In this document: positions 7,101 to 14,588 of the stretch, piece by piece
How the letters are laid out: every line of letters starts with the position of its first letter
Numbering within the stretch: the stretch's first letter is position 1
IMG/VR virus record: IMGVR_UViG_3300030419_005165
Span: 1 to 34,496 of that record
DNA: 34,496 nucleotides
DNA from: a virus
Strand: one strand, 5' to 3'
The notes under the pieces: model-generated
The model's database searches: none
The model's input: only the letters and a program-made list of their open reading frames with translations
What the model was told of the DNA's origin: nothing
Position numbers and translations under genes: made by a program

Positions 7101-7638
7101 TAAAATACCTTTTATATACAGATTGTAACATTTTTTTATTCATGTTTCTATAGTTAGGATTATCAATAAAAGTAACTATTGCCCAACGTCTATTATCAAC
7201 AATAGGTTGTATTCTATGAACCATAAAACAAGGGAATATAACTGTTTTTCCTGGTTCAGGATATATTCTAGCTATAATTTTTTTTGGTTCTGGCGCACTA
7301 TAATCAGTTTGTTCTACTCTTTCTCCATCAGGATTCCAATCGCCAATCTCAAAAGGTTTACCTGTAGTTAAGTATATAAGTTCGCTCCAAAATCGTTCAG
7401 GACGGGGACAGCTAAGAATACCTTTAGCGTAATCCATATTATCAAAATGCCACTCATAACCTTCTCCAGGTTTTAATAGAATAGCTTTGTATCCTGCAAA
7501 TTCTGCATACCATTGACTACCAAAATACTTAACATTCTTGTCGCACTCTTTAACAATTCTTTCTGAGTTTTTTGCAATGGTCTTATTAAAACCAATCTCA
7601 ATTGCGTCTACCCAGACACTGTCAATGAAATCTTCCAT
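7081..7638 (-). CDS. 2OG-Fe(II) oxygenase (prolyl-4-hydroxylase-like)
   Basis: 185 aa. Iron ligands H64 and D66 (EWHFDN) and H141 (FMVHRIQPI), with R151 (NRRWAIVTF) as the 2-oxoglutarate anchor, spaced as in P4H-type dioxygenases; GKTVIFPCFMVH is the usual strand before the distal histidine. It overlaps the SGNH-like gene by 31 nt and the carbamoyltransferase by 20 nt, so the three are probably expressed together. Substrate unknown; a small molecule, sugar or protein are all possible. Confidence 0.85.
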   Translation of the reverse strand: MEDFIDSVWVDAIEIGFNKTIAKNSERIVKECDKNVKYFGSQWYAEFAGYKAILLKPGEGYEWHFDNMDYAKGILSCPRPERFWSELIYLTTGKPFEIGDWNPDGERVEQTDYSAPEPKKIIARIYPEPGKTVIFPCFMVHRIQPIVDNRRWAIVTFIDNPNYRNMNKKMLQSVYKRYFNEYNRN

Positions 7639-8198
7639 CTATTTTCAATCTCTTCCCTTAATTTCATTGCAAATAGTGTGTGACCAATTTGATTAGTATG
7701 ACCTCTACCATCAGGATGATCCTTAGCATAGTCTCGCATATATTCCCACCATATGCAAGGATTATCTTTAAGAAAGTCATGCTCTAATATATTTGGTCGA
7801 TATATAGGAATAAGTAATAAATTATCTGGTGTACACTCATTTAAAACTGATTTTATAAATAGTGCGTTGGTTCTCCAATACCAAGACATCTTAGTAAATT
7901 TCTTAAACCAAACATCTCTAGTTACTTTACCCCATACATTACCTTCTCCCCAATCATATGGAATTAAATATTTTCCATCTCCATGTGGGTCTGCACGATG
8001 ATGATGCCCAACTAGCCAAATTGTCTTAAAAGCCTTGACAAGTTTATTTGATATGATATACTCAGCTTGTGCATCAAGGGTTATACCAGGATGCTCCCAA
8101 CGATTAGTAAGGTTTAATAGATTAAATGCAGGATTTGGTGCTTCATCACTTGGAATTGACCAAGAATTTCCAACAACAAAAATATCTTCAATGCTCAT
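7608..8198 (-). CDS. SGNH-hydrolase-like protein (variant GNSWS)
   Basis: 196 aa. The N-terminal FVVGNSWS (7-14) resembles SGNH block I with N in place of D before the serine. VGHHHRADP lies mid-protein, and HPDGRGHTNQIGH near the C-terminus resembles block V with Asp and His. This is weaker than the other two SGNH genes, and it may be a diverged relative. The start codon is shared head-to-head with the plus-strand SGNH gene: its ATG (8198-8196) and the other ATG (8191-8193) fall in the same 8 bp. No good ribosome site precedes it. Confidence 0.6.
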   Translation of the reverse strand: MSIEDIFVVGNSWSIPSDEAPNPAFNLLNLTNRWEHPGITLDAQAEYIISNKLVKAFKTIWLVGHHHRADPHGDGKYLIPYDWGEGNVWGKVTRDVWFKKFTKMSWYWRTNALFIKSVLNECTPDNLLLIPIYRPNILEHDFLKDNPCIWWEYMRDYAKDHPDGRGHTNQIGHTLFAMKLREEIENRWKISLTVSG

Positions 8199-8844
8199 AG
8201 TAGCTTGTGGCGATTCCTTTACACAGGGAGAAGGTCTTAAACAGCAAGACCAAGTATATGCTCATATATTAGCTAAAAAACTTAATTCATCAATAACTAA
8301 TCTTGCACAAAGTGGTGCATCTGAGTATCTCATTTTAAACCAAGTTGAAGAAGCTGTCAAGTTAAAACCTGATTTGATTCTTATTGGACATACTAATGAA
8401 TATCGTTGGAAAGTATGGGACTTTAGACGTAATCATTGGCAAGGATTTATAATTGCAAATCATGTGGTTGAAAATGAAAAATATTATCGTAATTGGATCT
8501 TATCTGAACAAATTTTAGGAAATAAAAGAAAACATGAAAAACAACATCAAGCAGCGTGGCATGCAGCAGGTATGTTATATTTCTCAGATGAAAAAATTGT
8601 TACAGAATTATGGGAAGGAGCAGTATCAAAACAAATACTGTTATGTCAACGCAATGATATACCTGTTATACATTTATGTTGTTTTCCACACTTATACCCT
8701 AATCTCTGCAACCTTACCGACAGACATATACCGTTACATTTTGATTTAATGAAATATGATGACCGTGCTCCAGATGGTTCTCATGCAGGACCGAAATCTC
8801 ATTTAGAAGTTGCAGAATTAATTTGGGAAACTTTTATGAGTTAA
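8191..8844 (+). CDS. SGNH/GDSL-family hydrolase
   Basis: 217 aa. Block I is ACGDSFTQGEG with S9; block II is probably AQSGASEY (G42); block III is IGHTNEYR with N69; block V is DGSH (D195, H198), followed by H204. All four SGNH positions are therefore seen. It is likely an esterase or O-acetyl-type enzyme acting on a carbohydrate or lipid; no signal peptide. The ATG at 8191 begins the recognisable domain; the open frame continues upstream across the divergent gene, but that is shadow. It is the only plus-strand gene between two minus-strand blocks, overlapping the left gene by 8 bp and the convergent uvdE gene by 27 bp. Confidence 0.82.
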   Translation: MLIVACGDSFTQGEGLKQQDQVYAHILAKKLNSSITNLAQSGASEYLILNQVEEAVKLKPDLILIGHTNEYRWKVWDFRRNHWQGFIIANHVVENEKYYRNWILSEQILGNKRKHEKQHQAAWHAAGMLYFSDEKIVTELWEGAVSKQILLCQRNDIPVIHLCCFPHLYPNLCNLTDRHIPLHFDLMKYDDRAPDGSHAGPKSHLEVAELIWETFMS

Positions 8845-9900
8845 AACTTCGCCTGCCATATGTTCTTCTAGATTAATAAAATCATAAAAATGATTAACAG
8901 CTACTTCTTTATGCTTTGCTTCAATCTCAAAATCAGCATATTCAAGCATTGGTATAGCATTGCTCATTAACTCTTCATCGTGATATATTTCTGAATGAGC
9001 ATTAGGCTTCATCCAATAAGCTTCGTTATCAATAGGAAAAGATTGTGATTTATGGAATAACGGACGAACATCACCCCAAGTTTTTACAGCTTCTTTAAAA
9101 AAATCATCATTAACGGTGATATGTCTCACATCATCTCTAATTTTTCTATTAACAACTTTACCTTCAGAATTTTTTACTTTTTCATTCTGTGTCATACGAT
9201 GGCAAGCATAATGATGAATATCTAGACAAGTTCTAGTAGGTATTCTTTTTGCGAGTTCAAGAGTATGCTCAATATCATAACCATTAGGTTTATCCTCATT
9301 CTCAACTGTAAGACATTTTTGAGCATAGTCTGATAGATATTGAAAATTTGTAGCAAAACGTTTGATACCATCAATATGTTTTCCACCATACAATCCTTGA
9401 AGATGTATATTCATAGAAAAATCTTCTGCGGGCAATCCCATTAAACTACCGTACAAAGCATGATATTCTAAATCTTTAATTGAATTTTCTACTACATGAG
9501 CCTTATCTGAAGCTAATACAGTATACTGTCCAGGATGAACAGATAAACGTATTTCATGTGTTTTTGCTACTTCTCCTGCTAATTTAAGAATCGAGCAAAT
9601 TTCATCCCATATTTCTGCGTACCACTCTTGAGTGAAATCCAAAGTATAGCATGGAAACATTTCTGATGATATACGGAAAGAACGAAGATTTTTAGGCTGT
9701 TTAGAAAAATATTCTTTAAGAATAAGATGCAAACGGTTAACATTGTGTAGAGCTTTTTCTTGAACACGTTTTTTACCCCCCTCTTTTAGAGCATAGGTTT
9801 TTGTAGTAGTTCCAAAATTAAATTTCTTAGCTAAAGTTTTATCGTGAAACTGACAACATTGAGAAATGCGCCAATCGGTTGAGGTTTTGTTGAAATACAT
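8818..9900 (-). CDS. uvsE: UV damage endonuclease (UvdE/UvsE family)
   Basis: 360 aa TIM-barrel endonuclease of the UVDE family, which nicks DNA 5' to UV photoproducts. Recognised segments in order: FRISSEMFPCY, RLSVHPGQYTVLAS, ENSIKDLEYHA, the histidine-rich NIHLQGLYGGKH, LTVENED, RTCLDIHHYACH and MLEYADFEIEAKHKE, supplying the expected His/Glu/Asp metal ligands. Length is near the usual ~300-420 aa. The ATG at 9900 is preferred because AGGAA lies about 10 nt upstream; a TTG at 9921 is the only earlier start. It is the last gene of the 8818-11046 minus-strand unit. Phage UV repair fits a surface-ocean virus. Confidence 0.93.
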   Translation of the reverse strand: MYFNKTSTDWRISQCCQFHDKTLAKKFNFGTTTKTYALKEGGKKRVQEKALHNVNRLHLILKEYFSKQPKNLRSFRISSEMFPCYTLDFTQEWYAEIWDEICSILKLAGEVAKTHEIRLSVHPGQYTVLASDKAHVVENSIKDLEYHALYGSLMGLPAEDFSMNIHLQGLYGGKHIDGIKRFATNFQYLSDYAQKCLTVENEDKPNGYDIEHTLELAKRIPTRTCLDIHHYACHRMTQNEKVKNSEGKVVNRKIRDDVRHITVNDDFFKEAVKTWGDVRPLFHKSQSFPIDNEAYWMKPNAHSEIYHDEELMSNAIPMLEYADFEIEAKHKEVAVNHFYDFINLEEHMAGEVLTHKSFPN

Positions 9901-9902
9901 AT

Positions 9903-10046
9903 TTAAATTGTTCCTGTGCAAATGGAAAAAGGCATTATTCCGTCAATATACATAACAAGCATGGCATCTAAAAAGAAAGGCCATAATGTTATCATTACTT
10001 CAATAGTTAAAATTATAAGTAAAAATATAAGTAGTTTATGTAACAC
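9903..10046 (-). CDS. 47-aa hydrophobic small protein (possible)
   Basis: A short open frame fills the gap between uvsE and the DsbA-like gene. It starts at GTG (10046), 11 nt inside the upstream gene, and its TAA ends 2 nt before the uvsE ATG. The product is strongly hydrophobic (HKLLIFLLIILTI, then MITLWPFFLDAMLVMYI), compatible with one or two membrane segments. Start codon and reality are uncertain; support comes from packing and composition only. No family recognised. Confidence 0.4.
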   Translation of the reverse strand: MLHKLLIFLLIILTIEVMITLWPFFLDAMLVMYIDGIMPFSICTGTI

Positions 10047-10272
10047 TATCTAAAAGCTCATTAAACTCATTCCACTTTTCTTCTTCTTCTGCGCGAGAGT
10101 TTTTTCTCATAACATTAGCTACACGACGTGCAACAGGAATTTCTATACCATATTCAGCTTTAATATCTTTAAGCCGAGATGATATTCCTTCACGAGCAGA
10201 TTCAATCTGTATAAGTAAATCTACTACTTTTTCAAACTCTTGTTTTAATTCAGTATTAGTTTGTTGTGGCAT
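10036..10272 (-). CDS. DsbA-like small DNA-binding protein (T4 late-transcription type), tentative
   Basis: 78 aa, charged and helical. The layout (N-terminal helix, KDIKAEYGIEIPVARRVANV, then MRKNSR and an acidic C-terminal helix EEEEKWNEFNELLD) resembles T4 DsbA, a double-stranded DNA-binding protein that helps late transcription, where a KDI...A...LGV...F..L..LYHK-NR..F......E.Y pattern is found. The match is by pattern and size only. It lies between a 133-aa unknown gene (17-nt overlap) and the small hydrophobic ORF in an operon that ends with uvsE. Confidence 0.5.
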   Translation of the reverse strand: MPQQTNTELKQEFEKVVDLLIQIESAREGISSRLKDIKAEYGIEIPVARRVANVMRKNSRAEEEEKWNEFNELLDSVT

Positions 10273-10657
10273 TTGATCCCTCTATAACTTGAAAAGTTTG
10301 ACGAACATACTCTGGACGTTTTCTAATTAATTTTTCTTTTTCAAAATCGTCCATAACATCTTTAAATAAATCTAGTGCTTCTTCTCCGCAATCACTAAAG
10401 CCATCATCATTAGACAACTCTGCAATTAACATTTTTTGATGTAAAAGATTAAACGCGCTTACAAGATTAGCTGCACCAATTTCTCGTGACCCTTCGTAGT
10501 CTCCCCCTGGTCGAGGGTCATTAAGCTCATAACTAGAGCTTTCCCAAATGGAACCTTCATCGTCATCAAATACATCTATTGGCATTGACGATAAAACTTT
10601 CCAAACTAATTTTTTAGCTCTACTCTTTGGTATATGCACGTTATCCTCCTTTGTCAC
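10256..10657 (-). CDS. Unknown acidic protein
   Basis: 133 aa, unrecognised. It begins at GTG (10657), which shares one base with the stop of the preceding gene (TAGTG), so it probably relies on reinitiation. The middle is acidic and disordered-looking (DVFDDDEGSIWESSSYELND) and the C-terminal half has helical stretches (NLVSAFNLLHQKMLIAEL; EEALDLFKDVMDDFEKEKL). No motif is visible. It lies directly upstream of the DsbA-like gene, the relative place of late-transcription gene 33 in T4, but no sequence likeness to gp33 was established. Confidence 0.75.
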   Translation of the reverse strand: MTKEDNVHIPKSRAKKLVWKVLSSMPIDVFDDDEGSIWESSSYELNDPRPGGDYEGSREIGAANLVSAFNLLHQKMLIAELSNDDGFSDCGEEALDLFKDVMDDFEKEKLIRKRPEYVRQTFQVIEGSNATTN

Positions 10658-11046
10658 TACGTGACCCAGTCATCCCGATAAGGGGTAGCATAGAACCACA
10701 TTAGTGATTTAGACACACTTCTGACGAAGAGTTCATTTGATGTTCTAGCCATTGCATCTGCAAACTCACGTTTGAGAGTAAGATAAGGGTTTCTAGAAGA
10801 AGTTACTGGAACAATTGAATAAATATGTCTGTCCCTTCCAAGATAATTCCAATGATCAAAACGTTCAGCATAGGCTAGCGAAGAATTAAGATATAATTCT
10901 GTTTCTGAAAGTTTTGGTGATATTTCATACCAAAGATCATGATACAAAGTATCTTTTTCTTCAGCAGTAATATCTGAAATTGTAATTCGCCGTAAATTTT
11001 TTACGAAATTACGAAACGGATTTTTTGATGTCATCTTAAAACGCAT
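10657..11046 (-). CDS. Unknown protein, first gene of the 11046-8818 unit
   Basis: 129 aa, unrecognised. N-terminal basic segment (MRFKMTSKNPFRNFVKNLRR), then mixed alpha/beta composition with several aromatic residues (DLWYEISPKL; RFDHWNYLGRDRHIYSIVP) and a C-terminal LMWFYATPYRDDWVT. AGGTG lies about 8 nt before the ATG at 11046. The promoter at 11061-11089 lies immediately upstream, so this is the first gene of the unit that runs through the DsbA-like gene to uvsE. Confidence 0.75.
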   Translation of the reverse strand: MRFKMTSKNPFRNFVKNLRRITISDITAEEKDTLYHDLWYEISPKLSETELYLNSSLAYAERFDHWNYLGRDRHIYSIVPVTSSRNPYLTLKREFADAMARTSNELFVRSVSKSLMWFYATPYRDDWVT

Positions 11047-11060
11047 GTTTTAACACCTAT

Positions 11061-11089
11061 AAAGTAGCACAAAATTTGAGTTTGCGCAA
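11061..11089 (-). promoter_or_regulatory. Sigma-70-like promoter for the 11046-8818 operon
   Basis: On the minus strand: -35 TTGCGC (11089-11084), 17-nt spacer ending in TGC, -10 TACTTT (11066-11061). The extended TGC before the -10 and the TTGC -35 match the promoter before the ligase gene at 30451. It falls exactly in the only gap (11047-11106) of this run of genes. Confidence 0.6.
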
Positions 11090-11106
11090 GTTGAAAATTA
11101 ATTGAA

Positions 11107-11439
11107 TTACTCTTCTTCATTTGAAACAATGTCGTACTCATCATCTGGAATGATTTTTTTAATCATTTTTGGGGGAAGACCGTTCCAAAACTCTTTTTGA
11201 TTATAAAAACGATATTTTGTTCGGTTGTTCCAACCTTGATTAATAATATCAGCAGCTTTATCATGTTCTTCCATTATTAAATAATCATTGATAGAAATAC
11301 CCCTACAAGCTTCATTCATCCACTCATGGGCTAGCCAAGGATTCCAACGAGAAACATTCACAGCTTCTTTAATTGTTTTAAGTCTTGACCAAGCTGAGTA
11401 GCCACGAAGTAATTTACTTTCTTTTGTCTTTTTAGGCAT
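11107..11439 (-). CDS. Unknown protein
   Basis: 110 aa, unrecognised. Basic N-terminus (MPKKTKESKLLRGYSAWSRL), tryptophan-rich middle (SRWNPWLAHEWMNEACRG; GWNNRTKYRFYNQKEFWNGL) and an acidic C-terminus (PDDEYDIVSNEEE). GGAG lies about 9 nt upstream of the ATG. It is preceded by two more small unknown genes on the same strand. Confidence 0.72.
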   Translation of the reverse strand: MPKKTKESKLLRGYSAWSRLKTIKEAVNVSRWNPWLAHEWMNEACRGISINDYLIMEEHDKAADIINQGWNNRTKYRFYNQKEFWNGLPPKMIKKIIPDDEYDIVSNEEE

Positions 11440-11448
11440 AGTATACTC

Positions 11449-11637
11449 CTATAATACAGTAGTTTCGTGAGAATCAATATAATCATTTTCTGTACCACAT
11501 ATATTATCTAAATATCGTCTTGTAGTTTTAGTAATATATATTTTATCATCTACTCTACGATAAACTATGAATTCTTTTTTTATAACATTTTCTTGTTCTT
11601 CAGCATGTTTCATAGCGTGGTTAAACGGTCCTTGCAT
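11449..11637 (-). CDS. Unknown small protein
   Basis: 62 aa, unrecognised: MQGPFNHAMKHAEEQENVIK, then a beta-rich part FIVYRRVDDKIYITKTTRRY and an acidic tail. AGAGGAAAG before the ATG is a good ribosome site. It overlaps the upstream gene by 17 nt and lies 9 nt before the next. Confidence 0.65.
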   Translation of the reverse strand: MQGPFNHAMKHAEEQENVIKKEFIVYRRVDDKIYITKTTRRYLDNICGTENDYIDSHETTVL

Positions 11638-11824
11638 TAAAACTTTCCTCTAACGTTTTTTGGGTTTCAATATACACTTCAATTATAAAACGTCCAGCTA
11701 AAAATTCGCCGTTTGTTTCTTTAATGTCATTATATTCTGATATTAGTTCATCTGCTTCTTTGTTACCTTGATTTGATAAATCAATAAAGTATTGTTTTAC
11801 AAATGGTAATCTTGGTCGATTCAT
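11621..11824 (-). CDS. Unknown small protein
   Basis: 67 aa, unrecognised: MNRPRLPFVKQYFIDLSNQG, an acidic helix EADELISEYNDIKE, then GEFLAGRFIIEVYIETQKTL. AAAAGGA is about 9 nt upstream of the ATG. It is the first gene of the minus-strand run read away from the divergent region 11825-11920. Confidence 0.65.
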   Translation of the reverse strand: MNRPRLPFVKQYFIDLSNQGNKEADELISEYNDIKETNGEFLAGRFIIEVYIETQKTLEESFNARTV

Positions 11825-11920
11825 TATATTCTATCCTTTTTTGAGTTATTATGCAACATCGTTTTTAATGTGCTTCTAGTTTTTTGTTGACAATATTTTT
11901 ATTTTCTTTATTATTAAGTT
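11825..11920. promoter_or_regulatory. Divergent intergenic region with candidate promoters both ways
   Basis: 96 nt between the minus-strand run and the long plus-strand run. Minus strand: TTGCAT (11856-11851), 17-nt spacer, TAGAAT (11833-11828); it fits the TTGC family but sits only a few bases before the ATG, so the transcript would be nearly leaderless. Plus strand: TTGACA (11887-11892) followed by weak TATTAA (11912-11917) directly before the ATG at 11921. Either may be real; neither is secure. Confidence 0.35.
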
Positions 11921-12115
11921 ATGTATGCAACAGAAAAATATGTGCGCTTTGAGATAAAGGAAATTAGCGGTCAAGTCAGGGAATTAGCAAATGATTTGGG
12001 TGGGGACATACGCTATTTATCTCAACAATTACATGATATTGAAGAAAAATTACAACTTCTTGAAACTAATTTAGAAGAAATTGTCAATGAGGTGAGAGAC
12101 AACAATGGCCTATAA
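11921..12115 (+). CDS. Small coiled-coil protein
   Basis: 64 aa, largely helical with heptad-like hydrophobic spacing (FEIKEISGQVRELANDLGG, then LSQQLHDIEEKLQLLETNLEEIVNEV). It is likely a short coiled coil, perhaps an oligomerisation or antirepressor-type protein, but no family was recognised. No ribosome site is seen before the ATG, in line with the near-leaderless promoter candidate. It overlaps the next gene by 11 nt. Confidence 0.6.
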   Translation: MYATEKYVRFEIKEISGQVRELANDLGGDIRYLSQQLHDIEEKLQLLETNLEEIVNEVRDNNGL

Positions 12116-12395
12116 GTTAATTGGTTTTGCTTATGCTGACTCCGATAATTCATCATACATAAATATTCAGCTTCAGGCAATGAAAAATGCTATTCCATCA
12201 CTAGATATAGAACTAGGTGATGAAAATGATTCTAGGATCCAAGCTTCTCCAATACCTAAAAATAAAACTAGTTATTTGCCTTTATACATTGTTCAAGATG
12301 GTTCTGGCAACTATGTAGGTCATAGAACGGGTAAATTTCCTGACAAGGAAGTATTATCATGGTTGAGATCTTCTTTTCTTAGTATAGATGGCTAA
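12105..12395 (+). CDS. Unknown small protein, perhaps thioredoxin-fold-like without CxxC
   Basis: 96 aa. The order of elements (YKLIGFAYAD strand; NIQLQAMKNAIPSLDIELGD; LPLYIVQDGSGNYVGHRTG; EVLSWLRSSF helix) is what a thioredoxin-like domain would give, including a proline before the central strand (YLPLYIV), but there is no CxxC. This is a guess from pattern only. The stop shares one base with the start of the DegT aminotransferase gene (TAATG). Confidence 0.6.
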   Translation: MAYKLIGFAYADSDNSSYINIQLQAMKNAIPSLDIELGDENDSRIQASPIPKNKTSYLPLYIVQDGSGNYVGHRTGKFPDKEVLSWLRSSFLSIDG

Positions 12396-13447
12396 TGCCA
12401 AAAGCAATTCCCTGTATTCCCCATAAACAAAGAATGGGTACACATAAAATTGAATATCTCAAAGCTGTGTCAGAAGCTATGGATTATCCTTTTCAATCTG
12501 AAGATGGTAGAGACCCTTCTCCCGTACACCAAAAATTAGAAAAACAATGTATAAAATATACTGGTATAACTAATTGGTTATTTACTAATTGTTGTACAGA
12601 TTCTCTTCAAATTGCTTTTCAAGCTTTATGTAATATAGGTGATACAGTAATAGTTCCTGCGTACGGCTGGAGAGCTATTGTAAATGCTCCTGAATTTGTA
12701 GGATGTAACTTAAAATTTTGTGATATTGATGAAACAGGTAATATAAATTTAGAATTACTATTTGAAATGATATTAAAATATAAGCCTACAGCTGTTTTAA
12801 TAGTACATAATTTTGGCACTATTGTAGATATTTCTAAAATTTCTGGAGTATGTAAAGATATGGGAATTTATATTATAGAAGATGCAGCTCCATCTTTTAC
12901 TATGAATGAGCCATATAAATATAAATTAGGTTCATATTCAGATATTACTTGTTTTTCATTTGATTTTACTAAATCTCCTGCTACACTTGGTGCTGGGGGC
13001 GCAATTGCAACAAATAATTCAAGTATATATAAAAGGTTAAAAACAATTTGTTCTAATAGAAAAGATGGTAATGCTGCTGGGACAAAATCATACTTAGATA
13101 CAGTGGCAGCAGCTGTGGTAAGTAAAGATATGGAATTAATTGAGCAATACTCCTATCGAAAGAAAAAAGTTGAAATTGCTACTTTCTATCTTAACAATCT
13201 TCCCTATAAAACATTGCTTGGAGAAAATTACATATTCCATCGTTTTATAATTTTACCAGAAAAAGATGAAAAACAAAATCTACTTGATAAATTAAAATCA
13301 CAGATGATTCTAGCAAAAGGCGTATATGAACCGAATTGTGTAAATTCAATACAAGCTCAACAATTGTATGAAAGAGCAATTGAACTTCCATGTCATCAGT
13401 TTATTGATATAGATGATTTAAAATCTAGGATTGAAAAAATTGTATGA
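12395..13447 (+). CDS. DegT/DnrJ/EryC1-family PLP aminotransferase
   Basis: 350 aa sugar aminotransferase-type protein. Features: CCTDSLQIAFQAL (66-78, cofactor phosphate region), VIVPAYGWRAIVNA (85-98), IIEDAAPSF with D163 for the pyridine nitrogen, and CFSFDFTKSPATLGAGGAI with K193 as the Schiff-base lysine. The family transfers an amino group to keto sugars bound to nucleotides. It overlaps the following radical SAM gene by 4 nt, so the two probably act on the same compound. It is distinct from the second DegT gene at 19027. Confidence 0.92.
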   Translation: MPKAIPCIPHKQRMGTHKIEYLKAVSEAMDYPFQSEDGRDPSPVHQKLEKQCIKYTGITNWLFTNCCTDSLQIAFQALCNIGDTVIVPAYGWRAIVNAPEFVGCNLKFCDIDETGNINLELLFEMILKYKPTAVLIVHNFGTIVDISKISGVCKDMGIYIIEDAAPSFTMNEPYKYKLGSYSDITCFSFDFTKSPATLGAGGAIATNNSSIYKRLKTICSNRKDGNAAGTKSYLDTVAAAVVSKDMELIEQYSYRKKKVEIATFYLNNLPYKTLLGENYIFHRFIILPEKDEKQNLLDKLKSQMILAKGVYEPNCVNSIQAQQLYERAIELPCHQFIDIDDLKSRIEKIV

Positions 13448-14307
13448 TAGAGGCAAAACATAAACGATTAGATATTCATGTTACTAATTCGTGTCAGCTA
13501 CAGTGTTTTGGCTGTAATCACTATTCTAACTATGGAATACACGAGCATTTTAGTAATAGCACCTTAACAAAATGGGCGGAACCTTGGCATGAAAGAGTCA
13601 AGTTTGGAAAAATACAGTTAGTAGGTGGAGAACCTTTTCTTAATAAAGAATTAAAAGATATATGTTACAGTTATCGTAAACTTTTTCCTGATACTGAGCT
13701 ATTACTTTTTACTAATGGGTTACTATTATCTAAAAATATTAACTGGTTATACGATTGTTTATATGAAAATAATATTAAATTAATTATTTCGCTGCACAAT
13801 AAAAAAGATCAAAAATATCTAGACAAATTTAAAGAACAACTGTATGATTTTAATAATCTATATAATTTTAAGTTACTAGAGAAAACATGGTTCAGAAGTT
13901 TATATAAAGTTAAGGATATAGAAGTAGAAGTTAGAACAGTAAATGAGACCAATCCAAAAGATAATAAACCTCATTGGACTGTTACATATAAAGGCACTGG
14001 ACCAACTATGCAGCCTTATAATGATAATAATATCAAAGAAAGCTTTAAGCAATGTATAGTAAAAAATAGTTTACAACTTTATAAGTATAATTTATGGAAA
14101 TGTCCTCCAATTGCTTATTTAGATGATGTTCTAAAAAAATTTAACTTAAAAGATGATAATAAGTGGAAACCCTATCTTGAATATGAAGGGTTATCTGCAA
14201 ACTGTATTGATTTAGAATTGGAGAAATTTTTGTTTAAAAAAGAAGATTGGATATGCGGAATGTGCCCTTCAAATCCGCTAAAACTTGAAGAGAAGTCTAT
14301 TTGGTAG
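13444..14307 (+). CDS. Radical SAM protein with C-terminal Cys cluster
   Basis: 287 aa. The [4Fe-4S]-binding motif is CQLQCFGC (C17, C21, C24), followed by LVGGEPF, the GGE motif for S-adenosylmethionine, and LLLFTNGLL. The C-terminal third has further cysteines (FKQCIV; WKCPP; ICGMCPSN) typical of SPASM/twitch-like auxiliary cluster sites. Such enzymes perform dehydrogenation, epimerisation or peptide crosslinking. Its 4-nt overlap with the DegT aminotransferase suggests work on an aminosugar, but that is inference. Confidence 0.88.
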   Translation: MIEAKHKRLDIHVTNSCQLQCFGCNHYSNYGIHEHFSNSTLTKWAEPWHERVKFGKIQLVGGEPFLNKELKDICYSYRKLFPDTELLLFTNGLLLSKNINWLYDCLYENNIKLIISLHNKKDQKYLDKFKEQLYDFNNLYNFKLLEKTWFRSLYKVKDIEVEVRTVNETNPKDNKPHWTVTYKGTGPTMQPYNDNNIKESFKQCIVKNSLQLYKYNLWKCPPIAYLDDVLKKFNLKDDNKWKPYLEYEGLSANCIDLELEKFLFKKEDWICGMCPSNPLKLEEKSIW

Positions 14308-14309
14308 AT

Positions 14310-14588
14310 ATGAAAGTGATTGTAAGAAATAACGATATAAATAAAGCTTATCGAATACTTAATAAAAAACTTCATGAAGAAGGGTTTTTTAAGCAAATTA
14401 GAGATAATCAATATTACAAAACTAAAGGTGAAAAGAAGCGAGAAGCGGCTAGAGCAGGCCGTGCTCGTTGGTTAAAAAAACAAAAACAACTTGAATTAAA
14501 ATTCCTTAGAGAAGAAAGAAACCAATTTAAGAAAAGAAAAAAACCTAATTATTATAAAAATAAAAAACAACCTTCCAAAAGTAAATGA
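14310..14588 (+). CDS. rpsU: Ribosomal protein bS21 (phage copy)
   Basis: 92 aa. The first ~60 residues follow bS21: MKVIVRNNDINKAYRILNKK, HEEGFFKQIRDNQYYKTKGE, then KKREAARAGRARWLKK, matching the E. coli pattern ([22 protein letters not shown]...[29 protein letters not shown]). The C-terminal ~30 residues are extra, very basic (KKRKKPNYYKNKKQPSKSK). bS21 sits near the anti-Shine-Dalgarno end of 16S rRNA and acts in initiation; phage versions are known from pelagiphages and others and are thought to bias ribosomes to phage mRNA. The start at 14310 is preferred over 14301, which overlaps the previous stop. Its stop overlaps the 2OG oxygenase start by 4 nt. Confidence 0.9.
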   Translation: MKVIVRNNDINKAYRILNKKLHEEGFFKQIRDNQYYKTKGEKKREAARAGRARWLKKQKQLELKFLREERNQFKKRKKPNYYKNKKQPSKSK

